From assembly GCA_041487355.1 (NCBI GenBank), contig JBGPND010000024.1:1-39578 (forward strand): a stretch of 39,578 nt of DNA, written 5' to 3'. Origin of the DNA: JAMXLO01 sp041487355 (lineage in GTDB: Bacteria; Pseudomonadota; Alphaproteobacteria; Acetobacterales; Acetobacteraceae). The first letter of the stretch is position 1; each line of letters starts with the position of its first letter. Positions 7,247 to 15,571 of this stretch are shown here, one piece after another. The notes under the pieces are model-generated. The model did no database searches. It was not told the origin of the DNA and worked only from the letters and a program-made list of their open reading frames with translations. The position numbers were made by a program, and so were the translations under genes.

Positions 7247-7894
7247 ATGCCCGCGAACAGTTACATCAGGCCCACGGTTTCTGCCGCACCGGCAAGCCCT
7301 CCCGTGCTCATCCCGCAGCCGCCGATCGCTCCATCGCTGCCGCCGTTGCATGTAGTCGACCTGATGACCGTCGGCGGATCGGCGGTGTTCGGCGCGCGGT
7401 GGAAGGCGATGGAGGCGAAGATCGTCGAGTGCCCGGCGCTGACCGACTCCATGCCCGAATTCAAAACGACCTACGACATAGCGCCGCATGCCGAAATCAG
7501 CGGCTTCGACGATACGGCCTGGCCGGAGGTCGCCGCGACGGACCTGGGCGCAAGGCGAGGCGGCGGCATGGTGTCGTTCGTCTGGTTCCGCGCGACCCTG
7601 ACGATACCGGCGAATGCCGCGGGTTTCGATACCGTCGGCGCGAAAGCGGTGCTGACGGTGAACGTCGACGATTACGCGGAAGTCTGGGTCAATGGGGCAC
7701 TGCCGCGGGCGGCCGGCAGGCCCAGCCCGGCCACGATCCAGGGCTTCAATATGCCCAATCGCCTGGTGCTCCGCGATACCGTCGCCCCGGGCGACAAATT
7801 CGAGATCGCGGTGTTCGCCATCAACGGGCCGATTTCGGCCGCGCCGGCAAATTTCCTCTGGTTTCGCGAGGCGAAGATCGAGTTCTATCGCTGA
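7247..7894 (+). CDS. Galactose-binding-like (jelly-roll) domain protein, possibly truncated
   Basis: 215 residues from ATG at 7247 (GGAAAGG upstream). A proline-rich start is followed by a beta-sandwich domain with GFDDTAWPEV, VWFRATLTIPA and VNVDDYAEVWVNG, features of galactose-binding-like domains at the front of glycosidases and some SMP-30/gluconolactonase proteins. It ends NFLWFREAKIEFYR. No signal peptide or catalytic domain is present. The upstream neighbour is a GST fragment on the other strand, so the original 5' end may have been lost in a rearrangement. Confidence 0.6.
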   Translation: MPANSYIRPTVSAAPASPPVLIPQPPIAPSLPPLHVVDLMTVGGSAVFGARWKAMEAKIVECPALTDSMPEFKTTYDIAPHAEISGFDDTAWPEVAATDLGARRGGGMVSFVWFRATLTIPANAAGFDTVGAKAVLTVNVDDYAEVWVNGALPRAAGRPSPATIQGFNMPNRLVLRDTVAPGDKFEIAVFAINGPISAAPANFLWFREAKIEFYR

Positions 7895-8031
7895 CGGCGT
7901 GTGCTCGAAGGAGCTGTGTCAGCCTCACGCCACTGCATCCAGGTGGGCCGAAAGCGCGGATACCGCGGGATCGGTTCCGCTTCTAAACCGCGTGACATCG
8001 TGTTATTGGTCAAAGTCATAGGAAAATACTC

Positions 8032-8211
8032 ATGGCCGACACTGAGATAAAATCGATCTTCGATATTGAGCCGGATGAGGCGGCTGCCGACGCGGCGGCT
8101 GATGCTGAGATCGAGGCAGGGCGGTTCGTCCCTCACGACAAAGTGGTCGAATGGCTGAAATCGTGGGGCACGCCGAACGAGTCGCCTTGCCCAGAGCCGG
8201 AGCCTCGTTGA
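8032..8211 (+). CDS. Antitoxin of a ParE-type toxin-antitoxin pair
   Basis: 59 residues, ATG at 8032, AGGAAA upstream. The acidic first half is followed by DAEIEAGRFVPHDKVVEWL and SWGTP, the usual form of short antitoxins encoded before RelE/ParE toxins in alphaproteobacteria. The TGA overlaps the TTG start of the toxin gene (TTGA), the typical coupled arrangement. The gene looks intact even though the toxin is broken. Confidence 0.75.
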   Translation: MADTEIKSIFDIEPDEAAADAAADAEIEAGRFVPHDKVVEWLKSWGTPNESPCPEPEPR

Positions 8212-8672
8212 ACAGGGTCATTTGGTCGAGTCCGGCGCTGGCTCAGCTTCGGTTCATCCGCGCATACGTCGAGCAATTTAATCCGAGGGCGGCCCGCGAG
8301 TTGGCGGAGGGTCTTATCGCGGCCGGCAACAGTCTTGTGGATTTTCCGCACCGTGGCCGGGCTGTGCCGGGAACTGATACCAACCGCCGTTGCTGCTGAC
8401 TCTTGTCGCCGCTCCCTCGCCGTCATGGCCGGGACAAGCCCGGCCATGACGGGAAAAGCGAGCGCTGACCAAGGGTCATTGATTCGGGCGGTTGGTATGA
8501 CACGAGAGAATTGGTCACGGCCTACCCCTACATCATCCGGTATCGCATTGTCGGTGATACCGTTCGTATTCCACGCGTCCGCCACACCTCACAGCGGCCG
8601 ACCACCCCTGACGTCCTCGGGCGGTGGGTCGTCCGCGTGTCTGGCGACTGGCGTCAGCCTCGGCGCACGTAG
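8208..8672 (+). pseudogene. ParE/RelE-family toxin gene split by a MITE
   Basis: The TTG start at 8208 opens NRVIWSSPALAQLRFIRAYV, the first strand and helix of a ParE/RelE toxin, continuing to DFPHRGRAVPGT. A 120-bp element then brings in a stop (TGA at 8397-8399). After it the same frame resumes with RELVTAYPYIIRYRIVGDTV, the C-terminal strands of the family. Removing 8378-8500 (element plus one target copy, 123 bp) restores one uninterrupted ORF. That ORF runs to TAG at 8670-8672 and overlaps the end of the flavoprotein gene. Confidence 0.85.
8378..8497. mobile_element. 120-bp MITE with a REP-like palindromic core
   Basis: Terminal inverted repeats TACCAACCGCC (8378-8388) and GGCGGTTGGTA (8487-8497), flanked by a 3-bp direct repeat TGA at 8375-8377 and 8498-8500. 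The centre holds a perfect 14-bp stem (8420-8433 with 8439-8452), built on the GTCATGGCCGGG palindrome also found at 21651-21734. It encodes no protein, so a transposase must act from elsewhere. A TNA target would fit some IS5-group enzymes, but that is a guess. Confidence 0.85.
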
Positions 8673-9199
8673 GGACGAACGGCATCGAGCAGCTGTGCGG
8701 ACGGTGCGAGCCGCGGTCCCTCGCCCTCGTCGACCGGCGGCACGATCGTCACGTGCCAGGTGGGCAACGTCCGGAGCGACGCCCGCGCCTGGGGGTGGTC
8801 CAGGAGCGGTTGGTTCAGCGATGGCGCTACGATCACCGGCGTGCCCCGACCTATCGCCTCGGCGACGACGGACAGCGCCAGGTTGTCGGCGATGCCGTGT
8901 GCGAGCTTGTTGAGCGAATTGAAGCTGCACGGCGCGAACAGCACCACCCCGCGCGGCGGTCGGGGACGGATGGCCAAATCGAGGTATGACTCGACAACCC
9001 GCACCCCCTCAACGTCCGCGAGCTCGCGCGGTGCGATCAGGCGCGAGGCGTTCGGCGTCGGCAGCGCGATGACGGTGGAAAAGCCGAGCCCGACCAGCCC
9101 ACGCAGAAGGTCGGGACAGCGCGCCGCCGTCGTCGTGCCGCTGAGCACCAAATAGGCTACGTCAAAATATTCGCCGCCAGCCGCGTCGCCAAGGCTCAT
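8654..9199 (-). CDS. Flavoprotein (UbiX/Dfp-like fold)
   Basis: 181 residues, ATG at 9199 after GGGAGAGCGAGA. It resembles the HFCD/flavoprotein family (PF02441; UbiX, EpiD, PPC decarboxylase): an early AYLVLSGTTTA strand-loop, RGVVLFAPCSFNSLNKLAHGI with the family's central PCSFNSLNK motif, then ADNLALSV and TPVIVAPSLNQ near the FMN site. The active-site histidine of PPC decarboxylase is not evident. It stands alone on the minus strand and the substrate is unknown. Confidence 0.75.
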   Translation of the reverse strand: MSLGDAAGGEYFDVAYLVLSGTTTAARCPDLLRGLVGLGFSTVIALPTPNASRLIAPRELADVEGVRVVESYLDLAIRPRPPRGVVLFAPCSFNSLNKLAHGIADNLALSVVAEAIGRGTPVIVAPSLNQPLLDHPQARASLRTLPTWHVTIVPPVDEGEGPRLAPSAQLLDAVRPYVRRG

Positions 9200-9500
9200 T
9201 CTCGCTCTCCCTACCCGGCCGCTTCCCGGGGTGGTCGGTTCCCAGGCCGCTGTCGCATTGCATGAATTCGGGACTGCCTCGCTCTCGGCTAAGGTTCAGC
9301 CGGTTACTTCAGCCGCTCGTTAACCGTCTTCCAAACTGATCAGGGTGGCAGTCTATCGCCTTCATGCTGGCGAAAAGAATGCCGCCGGAAGTCTGGTGGC
9401 GTTTGCTACATAATGGTGCGCGACTGGCGCGAGATTGCCGCGTCGCCGCGCTCCTCGCAATGACAGGCGGGGCGGGCGCGCGCTCGGCAGCGTAAACCTG
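9200..9500. other. Intergenic region with a half REP
   Basis: Between the flavoprotein start and the end of the SEC-C gene. A single arm of the GTCATTGCGAGGAGCG repeat lies at 9429-9464. Nothing else is recognisable. Confidence 0.5.
9429..9464. repeat. Half copy of the GTCATTGCGAG REP family
   Basis: GCGAGATTGCCGCGTCG...CTCCTCGCAATGAC matches one arm of the paired repeats at 11000, 16823 and 36040. Confidence 0.75.
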
Positions 9501-10913
9501 TCAGGCCGCCGCCCCGCAGCATTTCTTGTACTTCTTGCCTGACCCGCAGGGGCAGGGCTCGTTGCGGCCGACCTTGCGCACGCGCGCCGGCTCCGCACTG
9601 TCGAACAGCGCGCTTTCGCCATCCTGCCAGAACAAATGGACGGCCGCGGCGACAGCGGGCAGCGCAAGGATGGCGATTCGGCGGTCCTCGAACGACAGCT
9701 TTGCACCGCCCTCGCCCGCCATTTCCGGTATCAGCGCGAGGATCGGCAGCAGGACTCGCTCTGCCACCCGCTTCCTGCGGACCAGCGGTTCCCACGCGGC
9801 TTGGCGAAGCCCCACGCCACGCATGAAGCCGCGCGCCCACAACGCGGCCTCCAGCTCGCCGACATCATGGTTGATCCAGGGAACGATCAACTCCGGCCGC
9901 TCCAGCGCGGCCTCGAGCGCCGCGTGATGGCGGGCCAGCAGGTCACTCGCCAGGGCGTCATGCTCCGGCGTGTCGAACAACGGCTCCTCGGCGGCGGCGC
10001 CCCAGATCTCCGGCAGGAATTCCGCCGGCGCCACCCGCACCGGCCCGGCGGCGAGCGCGGTGAGAAATCCGTCTGCCTCCTCCAGGCACATCGTGCCTGT
10101 CGCGACCATTCGCCAAAGCACCACTTCCAGCCAGGCCAGCTCATCGCCGGTCGGCGCCTCCCCCGGCCCGCTCGCCGGGTCAGCGGACCAGCCGACGCTG
10201 GCCACCGGATCGTCGATCGGCACCAGGGAATCGACGACGAAACGCTGTGGATCGTCCGGGTTTGCCGCCGCTGCGTGGGTCCGCTCCAACCAATCCCGCC
10301 GATCCACGTCGCGCTCGAACATTGGCACCCGTCCGGCGTCCCAGCCGCGCCGCACGCGCTCGATCCAGTCGGTGAGGCCGAGCAGCATGATGGCATCCTG
10401 CCATCCCATCCAGGCCCAGCTTTCCGGCGCTGCCAGTTCCTCCCGGTCGAACCGGTCCAGCAGCTCCAGCAACCGGTCCCGCGAGGCGCGGCCCTCCCAC
10501 ACCAGGCGGGCCAACGCAGACAGCAGCGCTGACCGCACCTCGCTGTCCACGGCCGGATCGGCCGCAACCGCGCATACCGCCGCATCATCGCCGTCAAACA
10601 GGCCAAGCAGCAGTCGGGCGACGGTCGAGACCCGGCCCTCGCCGAACATCCACTCCATCTCCAGGGCCGGCCGCTTCAGCAGTGCCAGGAATGCCGGACA
10701 GGCGCTGGTCTCGCGCGCCGCGGCGAGTGTGTGGAGGCCGAAGCGAAGCAATCGCTCCTCGCGCGGCAGCGGCAGGTAGCCACCGGCCATGCGTTGCGCC
10801 ACAGCGATAACCGCTGGCGCCAGGGAGGCAGCCTCCTGGACGGCAGCCCGCAGCGCCGGTTCCGGAATGCCCTCGGCGCTTTCCAGTGCGATTCGGATCT
10901 CATCGGCATTCAT
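9501..10913 (-). CDS. DUF1186/UPF0149-like protein with C-terminal SEC-C zinc motif
   Basis: 470 residues. The helical N-terminal half looks like DUF1186 repeats. Residues about 260-400 resemble UPF0149/YecA (EEADGFLTAL, WINHDVGELEAALWARGFMRGV). The tail GRNEPCPCGSGKKYKKCCG holds the SEC-C zinc ligands Cys454, Cys456, Cys465 and Cys466, as in SecA and YecA. SEC-C domains bind zinc and often contact ribosomes or export factors; the role here is unknown. The ATG at 10913 begins a clear protein start (MNADEIRIALE). Confidence 0.85.
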   Translation of the reverse strand: MNADEIRIALESAEGIPEPALRAAVQEAASLAPAVIAVAQRMAGGYLPLPREERLLRFGLHTLAAARETSACPAFLALLKRPALEMEWMFGEGRVSTVARLLLGLFDGDDAAVCAVAADPAVDSEVRSALLSALARLVWEGRASRDRLLELLDRFDREELAAPESWAWMGWQDAIMLLGLTDWIERVRRGWDAGRVPMFERDVDRRDWLERTHAAAANPDDPQRFVVDSLVPIDDPVASVGWSADPASGPGEAPTGDELAWLEVVLWRMVATGTMCLEEADGFLTALAAGPVRVAPAEFLPEIWGAAAEEPLFDTPEHDALASDLLARHHAALEAALERPELIVPWINHDVGELEAALWARGFMRGVGLRQAAWEPLVRRKRVAERVLLPILALIPEMAGEGGAKLSFEDRRIAILALPAVAAAVHLFWQDGESALFDSAEPARVRKVGRNEPCPCGSGKKYKKCCGAAA

Positions 10914-10999
10914 GCGCTCAGGCTATGCCACTAAGCCTATCCCCGCCAGCCGCCCCTTTTTTCGAACGTTTGACGCAATGGCCGACCAATGCATTCGTT

Positions 11000-11070
11000 G
11001 TCATTGCGAGCGGAGCGAAGCAATCTCGTGGGAATGACGCACGAGATTGCTTCGCTCCGCTCGCAATGAC
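11000..11070. repeat. REP palindrome, GTCATTGCGAG family
   Basis: Arms GTCATTGCGAGCGGAGCGAA and its complement face each other around GTGGGAATGACGC. It sits between the SEC-C gene and ogt and reaches into the most upstream ATG of ogt. Confidence 0.9.
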
Positions 11071-11656
11071 AGTGGGCCAATCGACCAATTTCCCTCATTC
11101 ACTCGATCGCTCCCTGCCCTTGACAGCCGCCGCCGCCCGGCGCTGGCATCTGCACTGGACGTCAGGAGCAACACCACTGCCACAGCTTTCGCTGCATTCT
11201 CCGATCGGCGACATCACCGTCTCCGAAGACGCGGGGGGTATCGTTGCCGTCGACTGGGGCTGGGGTCGCGATCAGGGCGACACGCCGTTGCTGCGACGTG
11301 CATGCGACCAGCTCCACGCCTATTTCGACGGCGAGCTGAGCGAATTCGACCTGCCGCTCGCTCCCTCCGGGACGCCGTACCAGCGCAAGGTCTGGCAGGC
11401 GTTGTGCGCGATCTCCTATGGCGAAACCCGCTCATACATCGACATCGCGCAAGTGGCGGGAGGCAGCGCCCGTTCGGTCGGCCAGGCCAACGGCTGCAAC
11501 CCGATTCCGATCATCATCCCCTGCCATCGGGTTGTGGCTACGACGCATCTCGGCGGCTATTCCGGCGGCAAAGGTCTCGCCACCAAGCGCTACCTGCTCG
11601 CGCTCGAAGCGCGCGCGCAACCACTCCTCCAGCCAATCCCTTCCGCGGCCGTCTGA
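11066..11656 (+). CDS. ogt: Methylated-DNA--protein-cysteine methyltransferase
   Basis: Repairs O6-alkylguanine by moving the alkyl group to its own cysteine. From ATG 11066 it has 196 residues: a ribonuclease-H-like N-domain, a DNA-binding helix-turn-helix around SYGETRSYIDIAQVAGGSARSVG, and the active site PCHRV with Cys153. The start is uncertain: the ATG at 11066 is the last part of a REP and has no ribosome site, while TTG at 11120 gives 178 residues. Downstream qor follows after 25 bp. Confidence 0.88.
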   Translation: MTVGQSTNFPHSLDRSLPLTAAAARRWHLHWTSGATPLPQLSLHSPIGDITVSEDAGGIVAVDWGWGRDQGDTPLLRRACDQLHAYFDGELSEFDLPLAPSGTPYQRKVWQALCAISYGETRSYIDIAQVAGGSARSVGQANGCNPIPIIIPCHRVVATTHLGGYSGGKGLATKRYLLALEARAQPLLQPIPSAAV

Positions 11657-11681
11657 TCCGGCCAACGTCACGGAGAACAGC

Positions 11682-12653
11682 ATGATCCAGGCCATCCGCA
11701 TCCACGCCCCCGGCGGTCCCGAAGTGATGAAGTGGGAGGACGTGCCCCGGCCCGAGCCAGGCCCCGGCGAGGTGCTGATCAAGCAGGAGGCGGTCGGCCT
11801 CAACTACATCGACGTCTACTTCCGCTCCGGCCTCTACAAGGCGCCGACCATGCCGCTGATCATCGGTCAGGAAGGCGCGGGCACCGTGACCGCGGTCGGG
11901 CAAGGCGTCACAAACATGAAGCCAGGCGACCGTGTGGCCTATGCCGGCGCGCTGGGCGGCTATGCCACCGAGCGGGTGATCGCCGCCGATCGGCTGGTGA
12001 AGCTGCCCGCCGGGATCGACTTCAAGACCGCCGCCGCCATGATGCTGCAAGGCATGACGGCGCAGTACCTGATCCGTCGCACCTACGTCGTGAAGGCCGG
12101 CGACACGATCGTGGTGCATGCCGCGGCCGGCGGCGTCGGGTTGATCCTTTGCCAGTGGGCGAAGCACCTCGGCGCCACTGTCGTCGGCATCGTCTCGACC
12201 GAACAGAAGGCCGAGCTCGCCCGCGCGCATGGCGCCGCGCATACGGTCGTCGGCCATGCCAACCTCGTTGCGGAGGTCAAGCGAATCACCGGTGGTGCCA
12301 TGGTGCCGGTGGTCTACGACAGTGTCGGCAAGGACACCTGGAATGCCAGTCTCGACTGTCTGGCGCCGCTTGGGCTGATGGTGAGCTACGGCAATGCCTC
12401 CGGCCCGGTGCCGCCGGTCGACATCAGCATCCTGGCCGCCAAGGGCAGCCTGTATCTCACCCGCCCGAGCCTCGCCACCTACACGGCAAAGCGCGCCGAT
12501 CTGGAGAAGGTCGCGGCGGACCTGTTCGACGTGGTATTGAAGGGCGCGGTGAAGATCGAGGTGAACCAGACCTTCCCGCTGAAGGATGCCGCGGCCGCCC
12601 ACATCGCGCTGGAGTCGCGGAAGACGACCGGCAGCACGGTGCTGCTGCCGTAA
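11682..12653 (+). CDS. qor: NADPH:quinone oxidoreductase
   Basis: 323 residues, ATG at 11682 with GGAG upstream. Zinc-free medium-chain dehydrogenase of the Qor type: GroES-like N-domain (GLNYIDVYFRSGLYK), nucleotide-binding motif AAAGGVGLILCQWAK, then YDSVGKDTW, GLMVSYGNASG and GSLYLTRPSL, all characteristic of E. coli Qor. It reduces quinones with NADPH in the cytoplasm. It probably shares a transcript with ogt. Confidence 0.92.
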   Translation: MIQAIRIHAPGGPEVMKWEDVPRPEPGPGEVLIKQEAVGLNYIDVYFRSGLYKAPTMPLIIGQEGAGTVTAVGQGVTNMKPGDRVAYAGALGGYATERVIAADRLVKLPAGIDFKTAAAMMLQGMTAQYLIRRTYVVKAGDTIVVHAAAGGVGLILCQWAKHLGATVVGIVSTEQKAELARAHGAAHTVVGHANLVAEVKRITGGAMVPVVYDSVGKDTWNASLDCLAPLGLMVSYGNASGPVPPVDISILAAKGSLYLTRPSLATYTAKRADLEKVAADLFDVVLKGAVKIEVNQTFPLKDAAAAHIALESRKTTGSTVLLP

Positions 12654-12703
12654 GAAGCTAAGTGTCCGCCGCGAAACAATCGCTGCAAACCCTGCCGCGT
12701 ACT

Positions 12704-12766
12704 CGTCATCCCCGTGAAAGCGGGGACCCAGGCCCACACAGGGTCCCCGCTTTCGCGGGGATGACG
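12704..12766. repeat. Palindrome, CGTCATCCCCGTGAAAGCGGGG family
   Basis: Arms beginning CGTCATCCCCG and ending CGGGGATGACG, each about 24 bases, around a short AGGCCCACA centre. A common alphaproteobacterial intergenic repeat. Confidence 0.9.
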
Positions 12767-12826
12767 GAACGAACAGCGGTCGTCGTGTTGAGTGGAGCGA
12801 TTATTTCGTGGCAAGTCCTAAGCTTT

Positions 12827-12941
12827 AACACGGAGAAGGCCGAGGGCCACGGAGGGCCACTGAGAAAGAAAAACTGCGCGTCGCGCGAAGCGCATTATTC
12901 CTACTCAGTGGCCCTCCGTGGCCCGCGGCCTTCTCCGTGTT
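12827..12941. repeat. 115-bp palindrome, AACACGGAGAAGGCC family
   Basis: Left arm starts AACACGGAGAAGGCC and runs through GGGCCACGGAGGGCCACTGAG. The right arm is its near-complement, ending CCTTCTCCGTGTT. The arms are about 38 bases with a 35-40 base AT-richer centre. Confidence 0.88.
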
Positions 12942-13009
12942 GAACCTTGCTTCCTGCCAAGCGGTGCCGGTGGTCAGGCATCTGGAGCGATGCTACTGAC
13001 CACTGATCG

Positions 13010-14473
13010 ATGAGCGAACCTCCCGGCCCCATCCGAACCCCTAGACTCCGCACCAGCGGCCGCACGCGACTGACGGCGCTCATCGTCGCCTGTGCGATGT
13101 TCATGCAGAACCTGGATTCCACCGTAATCGCCACGGCGCTGCCGACCATGGCCAAGGCCTTCGGCGCCGATCCGGTGCACATGAACGTGGCACTGACGTC
13201 CTACCTGCTGAGCCTTGCGGTGTTCATCCCGGCCAGCGGCTGGGTGGCGGACCGCTTCGGCACGCGCACGGTGTTCCGCGCCGCGATCGCGGTGTTCACC
13301 ATCGGCTCGGTGCTGTGCGGGCGGGCTGACAGCCTGGCGTTTCTGGTCATCTCGCGCATCCTGCAAGGGATCGGCGGGGCGATGATGGTGCCGGTGGGCC
13401 GGCTCGTGCTGCTGCGGACGGCTGCCAAGCAGGAGCTGGTGGCCGCGATGGCCTGGCTCACCGTGCCGGCGCTGCTTGGCCCGGTGCTCGGCCCACCGGT
13501 TGGCGGATTCATCGTCACCTATTTCTCGTGGCGCTGGATCTTCGACATCAACGTGCCGATCGGCATTCTCGGCATCGTGCTGGTGAGCCTGTTCGTCGAG
13601 GATGTGCGCGAGCCGCCGCGCGGCCGGTTCGACGGTGTCGGGCTGCTGCTCTGCGGCACCGCTCTGTCCGGCCTGATGTTCGGGCTGGAGACCGCCGGGC
13701 GAGGAGTGGTGCCGCAAAGCACGACCATGGCCATGATCGGTGTCGGGCTGGTCGCCATCGTCGGCTATCTGCTGCATGCGCGGCGGCATCCGGCACCACT
13801 GCTCGATTTTTCGCTGATGCGCCTGCCCTGTTTCGGTGTCGCGCTCTCGGCAATGATGCTGTTCCGCACCGGCATCGGCGCCATTCCGTTCCTGCTGCCG
13901 CTGATGCTGCAGGTCGGCTTTGGCGATTCGGCGGTCGAGAGCGGCCTGATCACGTTCGCCAGTTCGGCCGGCGCGTTGGTGATGAAGCCGGCCACGCAGA
14001 CGACGCTCCGGCTGTTCGGATTTCGCGACACGCTGGTGTGGAACGGCCTGATCTCCGCGGTGATGCTCGCGCTCTGCGCCGCCTTCCGCCCGACCTGGCC
14101 GGCGGCGGCGATCTACGCGGCACTGCTGATCGGCGGCTTCTTCCGGTCGTTGCAGTTCACCGCCTACAACACGCTCGCCTATGGCGACGTGCCGCGCTCG
14201 CGCATGAGCTCGGCGACCAGCCTGTATGTCACCTGTCAGCAGCTCGCCGCCACCATCGGCATTTCGGCGGGTGCCATGTCGCTGGAGATCTCGATGTCGC
14301 TTTCCGGGCACCAAACGCCGCAGCCCGCGGACTTCAGCGTGGCGTTCGTGGCGGTGGCGATGTTCACGCTCGTCGCCGCGCCGATCGCTCTGTTGATGCC
14401 GCGCAATGCCGGCGATGAACTGACCGGGCGGCAGTCGGCAACGGCCCAGCCCGACCGTGGGGCAGCAGATTGA
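13010..14473 (+). CDS. MFS drug exporter, DHA2 (EmrB/QacA) family
   Basis: 487 residues with 12-14 hydrophobic helices. TM1 has the DHA2 motif LDSTVIATALP (35-45). Motif A (GWVADRFGTR) follows TM2, and motif C, typical of antiporters, is LLGPVLGPPVGG in TM5. Expected to export hydrophobic compounds by proton antiport across the inner membrane. No HlyD/EmrA partner or regulator is adjacent, so the substrate is unknown. ATG at 13010; ribosome site weak. Confidence 0.92.
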   Translation: MSEPPGPIRTPRLRTSGRTRLTALIVACAMFMQNLDSTVIATALPTMAKAFGADPVHMNVALTSYLLSLAVFIPASGWVADRFGTRTVFRAAIAVFTIGSVLCGRADSLAFLVISRILQGIGGAMMVPVGRLVLLRTAAKQELVAAMAWLTVPALLGPVLGPPVGGFIVTYFSWRWIFDINVPIGILGIVLVSLFVEDVREPPRGRFDGVGLLLCGTALSGLMFGLETAGRGVVPQSTTMAMIGVGLVAIVGYLLHARRHPAPLLDFSLMRLPCFGVALSAMMLFRTGIGAIPFLLPLMLQVGFGDSAVESGLITFASSAGALVMKPATQTTLRLFGFRDTLVWNGLISAVMLALCAAFRPTWPAAAIYAALLIGGFFRSLQFTAYNTLAYGDVPRSRMSSATSLYVTCQQLAATIGISAGAMSLEISMSLSGHQTPQPADFSVAFVAVAMFTLVAAPIALLMPRNAGDELTGRQSATAQPDRGAAD

Positions 14474-14491
14474 TGCCTCGGGTGTAGGAAC

Positions 14492-14572
14492 GATGGGTTT
14501 CGCTGCGCTCAACCCATCCTACGGATTATTACGGATTACGGGTAGGATGGGTTGAGCGCAGCGATACCCATC
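14492..14572. repeat. REP pair of the RAYT-linked family
   Basis: GATGGGTTTCGCTGCGCTCA...CCTAC and its inverted partner, ending in CGATACCCATC, with a short centre of repeated ACGGATTA. Same family as the repeats bracketing the REP transposase at 31.8 kb. Confidence 0.92.
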
Positions 14573-14593
14573 GTCTCGAATAGGCCCAATGCG

Positions 14594-15571
14594 ATGTATC
14601 TCGGGACACAAATAAAACCGCGCGACGACAGCGACCTGCGTGTCTGGGCGCAGCTAGGCGTGATGCATGTCTGCGTCGATCCACCGGGCAATGCGCACCA
14701 CTGGAGCCTGGATGACCTGCAGCGTCAGCGCGAGCATGTGGAAAAATTCGGGCTGACGCTCGACATGGTGCAATTGCCGCTGCCATCACGCCCGATCGAG
14801 GAGCAGGACAGCCGGCACATCCTGCTGGCAAAGGATCCGGAGCGGCAGCGCGAGATCGACTCGATCTGCCGGCTGATCGAGCACATCGGTGCGGCGGGCA
14901 TCCCGGCGGCGAAGTACAACCTCAACATCATCGGCATCCCGCGCACCACGCGCGAAGTCGGGCGTGGCGGATCGCGCAATGCGGCGTTCCGCTGGCGGGA
15001 CGCCGATCAATCCGCGCCACCGGGCATCGCCGGTACCGTCAGCGAGGAGCAGAATTGGGAGCGTATCGACGCTTTCCTCGCACAGGTCGTCCCGATTGCC
15101 GAAGCCGCCAAGGTGCGGCTGGCCTGTCACCCGCACGACCCGTATACGCCGCCCGGCTACAAGGGTGTCACGCGCGTGCTCGGCACCGTGGCAGGACTGA
15201 AGCGCTTCGTCACGATGCACGAAAGCGCATATCACGGACTCAATTTCTGCCAGGGGACCGTGGCGGAGATGCTGGACGATCCCCGTGCCGAAATTGACGA
15301 TGTGATCCGCTGGTTCGGCACGCGCGGCAAGCTGTTCAATGTGCACTTCCGCAACATCAAAGGTCGGAAACTCGACTTCATGGAGGTGTTCCCCGACGAG
15401 GGGGACATGGATATGGCACGGTCGCTCGCGGTGTATCAGGAGGTCGGCTACCAGTACATGCTGATGCCGGACCACGTGCCGGAGATCGACGGGCGCGATC
15501 CGTCCGGCACTGCCTTCGCCTATTGCTACGGCTACATCCGCGGATTGCTGGATTCGCTGGGCACGCGTTAG
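14594..15571 (+). CDS. Mannonate dehydratase-like (UxuA family) TIM-barrel enzyme
   Basis: 325 residues from ATG 14594. UxuA-type signs are a metal-site LACHPHDP, HFRNIKGRKLDF, the EVFPDEGDMDM block, LMPDHVPEIDG, and a closing YCYGYIRGLL. UxuA removes water from D-mannonate in hexuronate breakdown. No uxaC, uxuB or kdgK lies nearby, so a related sugar acid may be the substrate. An in-frame TTG at 14552 lies inside a REP and is an unlikely start. Its stop overlaps by 4 bp the stop of the convergent slipin gene. Confidence 0.8.
   Translation: MYLGTQIKPRDDSDLRVWAQLGVMHVCVDPPGNAHHWSLDDLQRQREHVEKFGLTLDMVQLPLPSRPIEEQDSRHILLAKDPERQREIDSICRLIEHIGAAGIPAAKYNLNIIGIPRTTREVGRGGSRNAAFRWRDADQSAPPGIAGTVSEEQNWERIDAFLAQVVPIAEAAKVRLACHPHDPYTPPGYKGVTRVLGTVAGLKRFVTMHESAYHGLNFCQGTVAEMLDDPRAEIDDVIRWFGTRGKLFNVHFRNIKGRKLDFMEVFPDEGDMDMARSLAVYQEVGYQYMLMPDHVPEIDGRDPSGTAFAYCYGYIRGLLDSLGTR

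Larger units (their letters stand above)
12654..13009. other. Intergenic region filled by two palindromes
   Basis: Between qor and the MFS gene. It is mostly occupied by the palindromes at 12704-12766 and 12827-12941. No gene is seen. The paired arms could act as a transcription stop, but there is no U-tract. Confidence 0.6.

Noticed and set aside
12704..12941. Possible CRISPR-like repeat array
   Set aside because: The repeats are inverted pairs of two different families, not regularly spaced direct repeats.
12974..14512. Long minus-strand open frame opposite the MFS gene
   Set aside because: Arg/His/Gln-rich translation typical of the antisense frame of a high-GC gene; no family resemblance.
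14552..14593. TTG start for the mannonate dehydratase-like gene
   Set aside because: It lies within a REP arm; the family sequence begins at ATG 14594.
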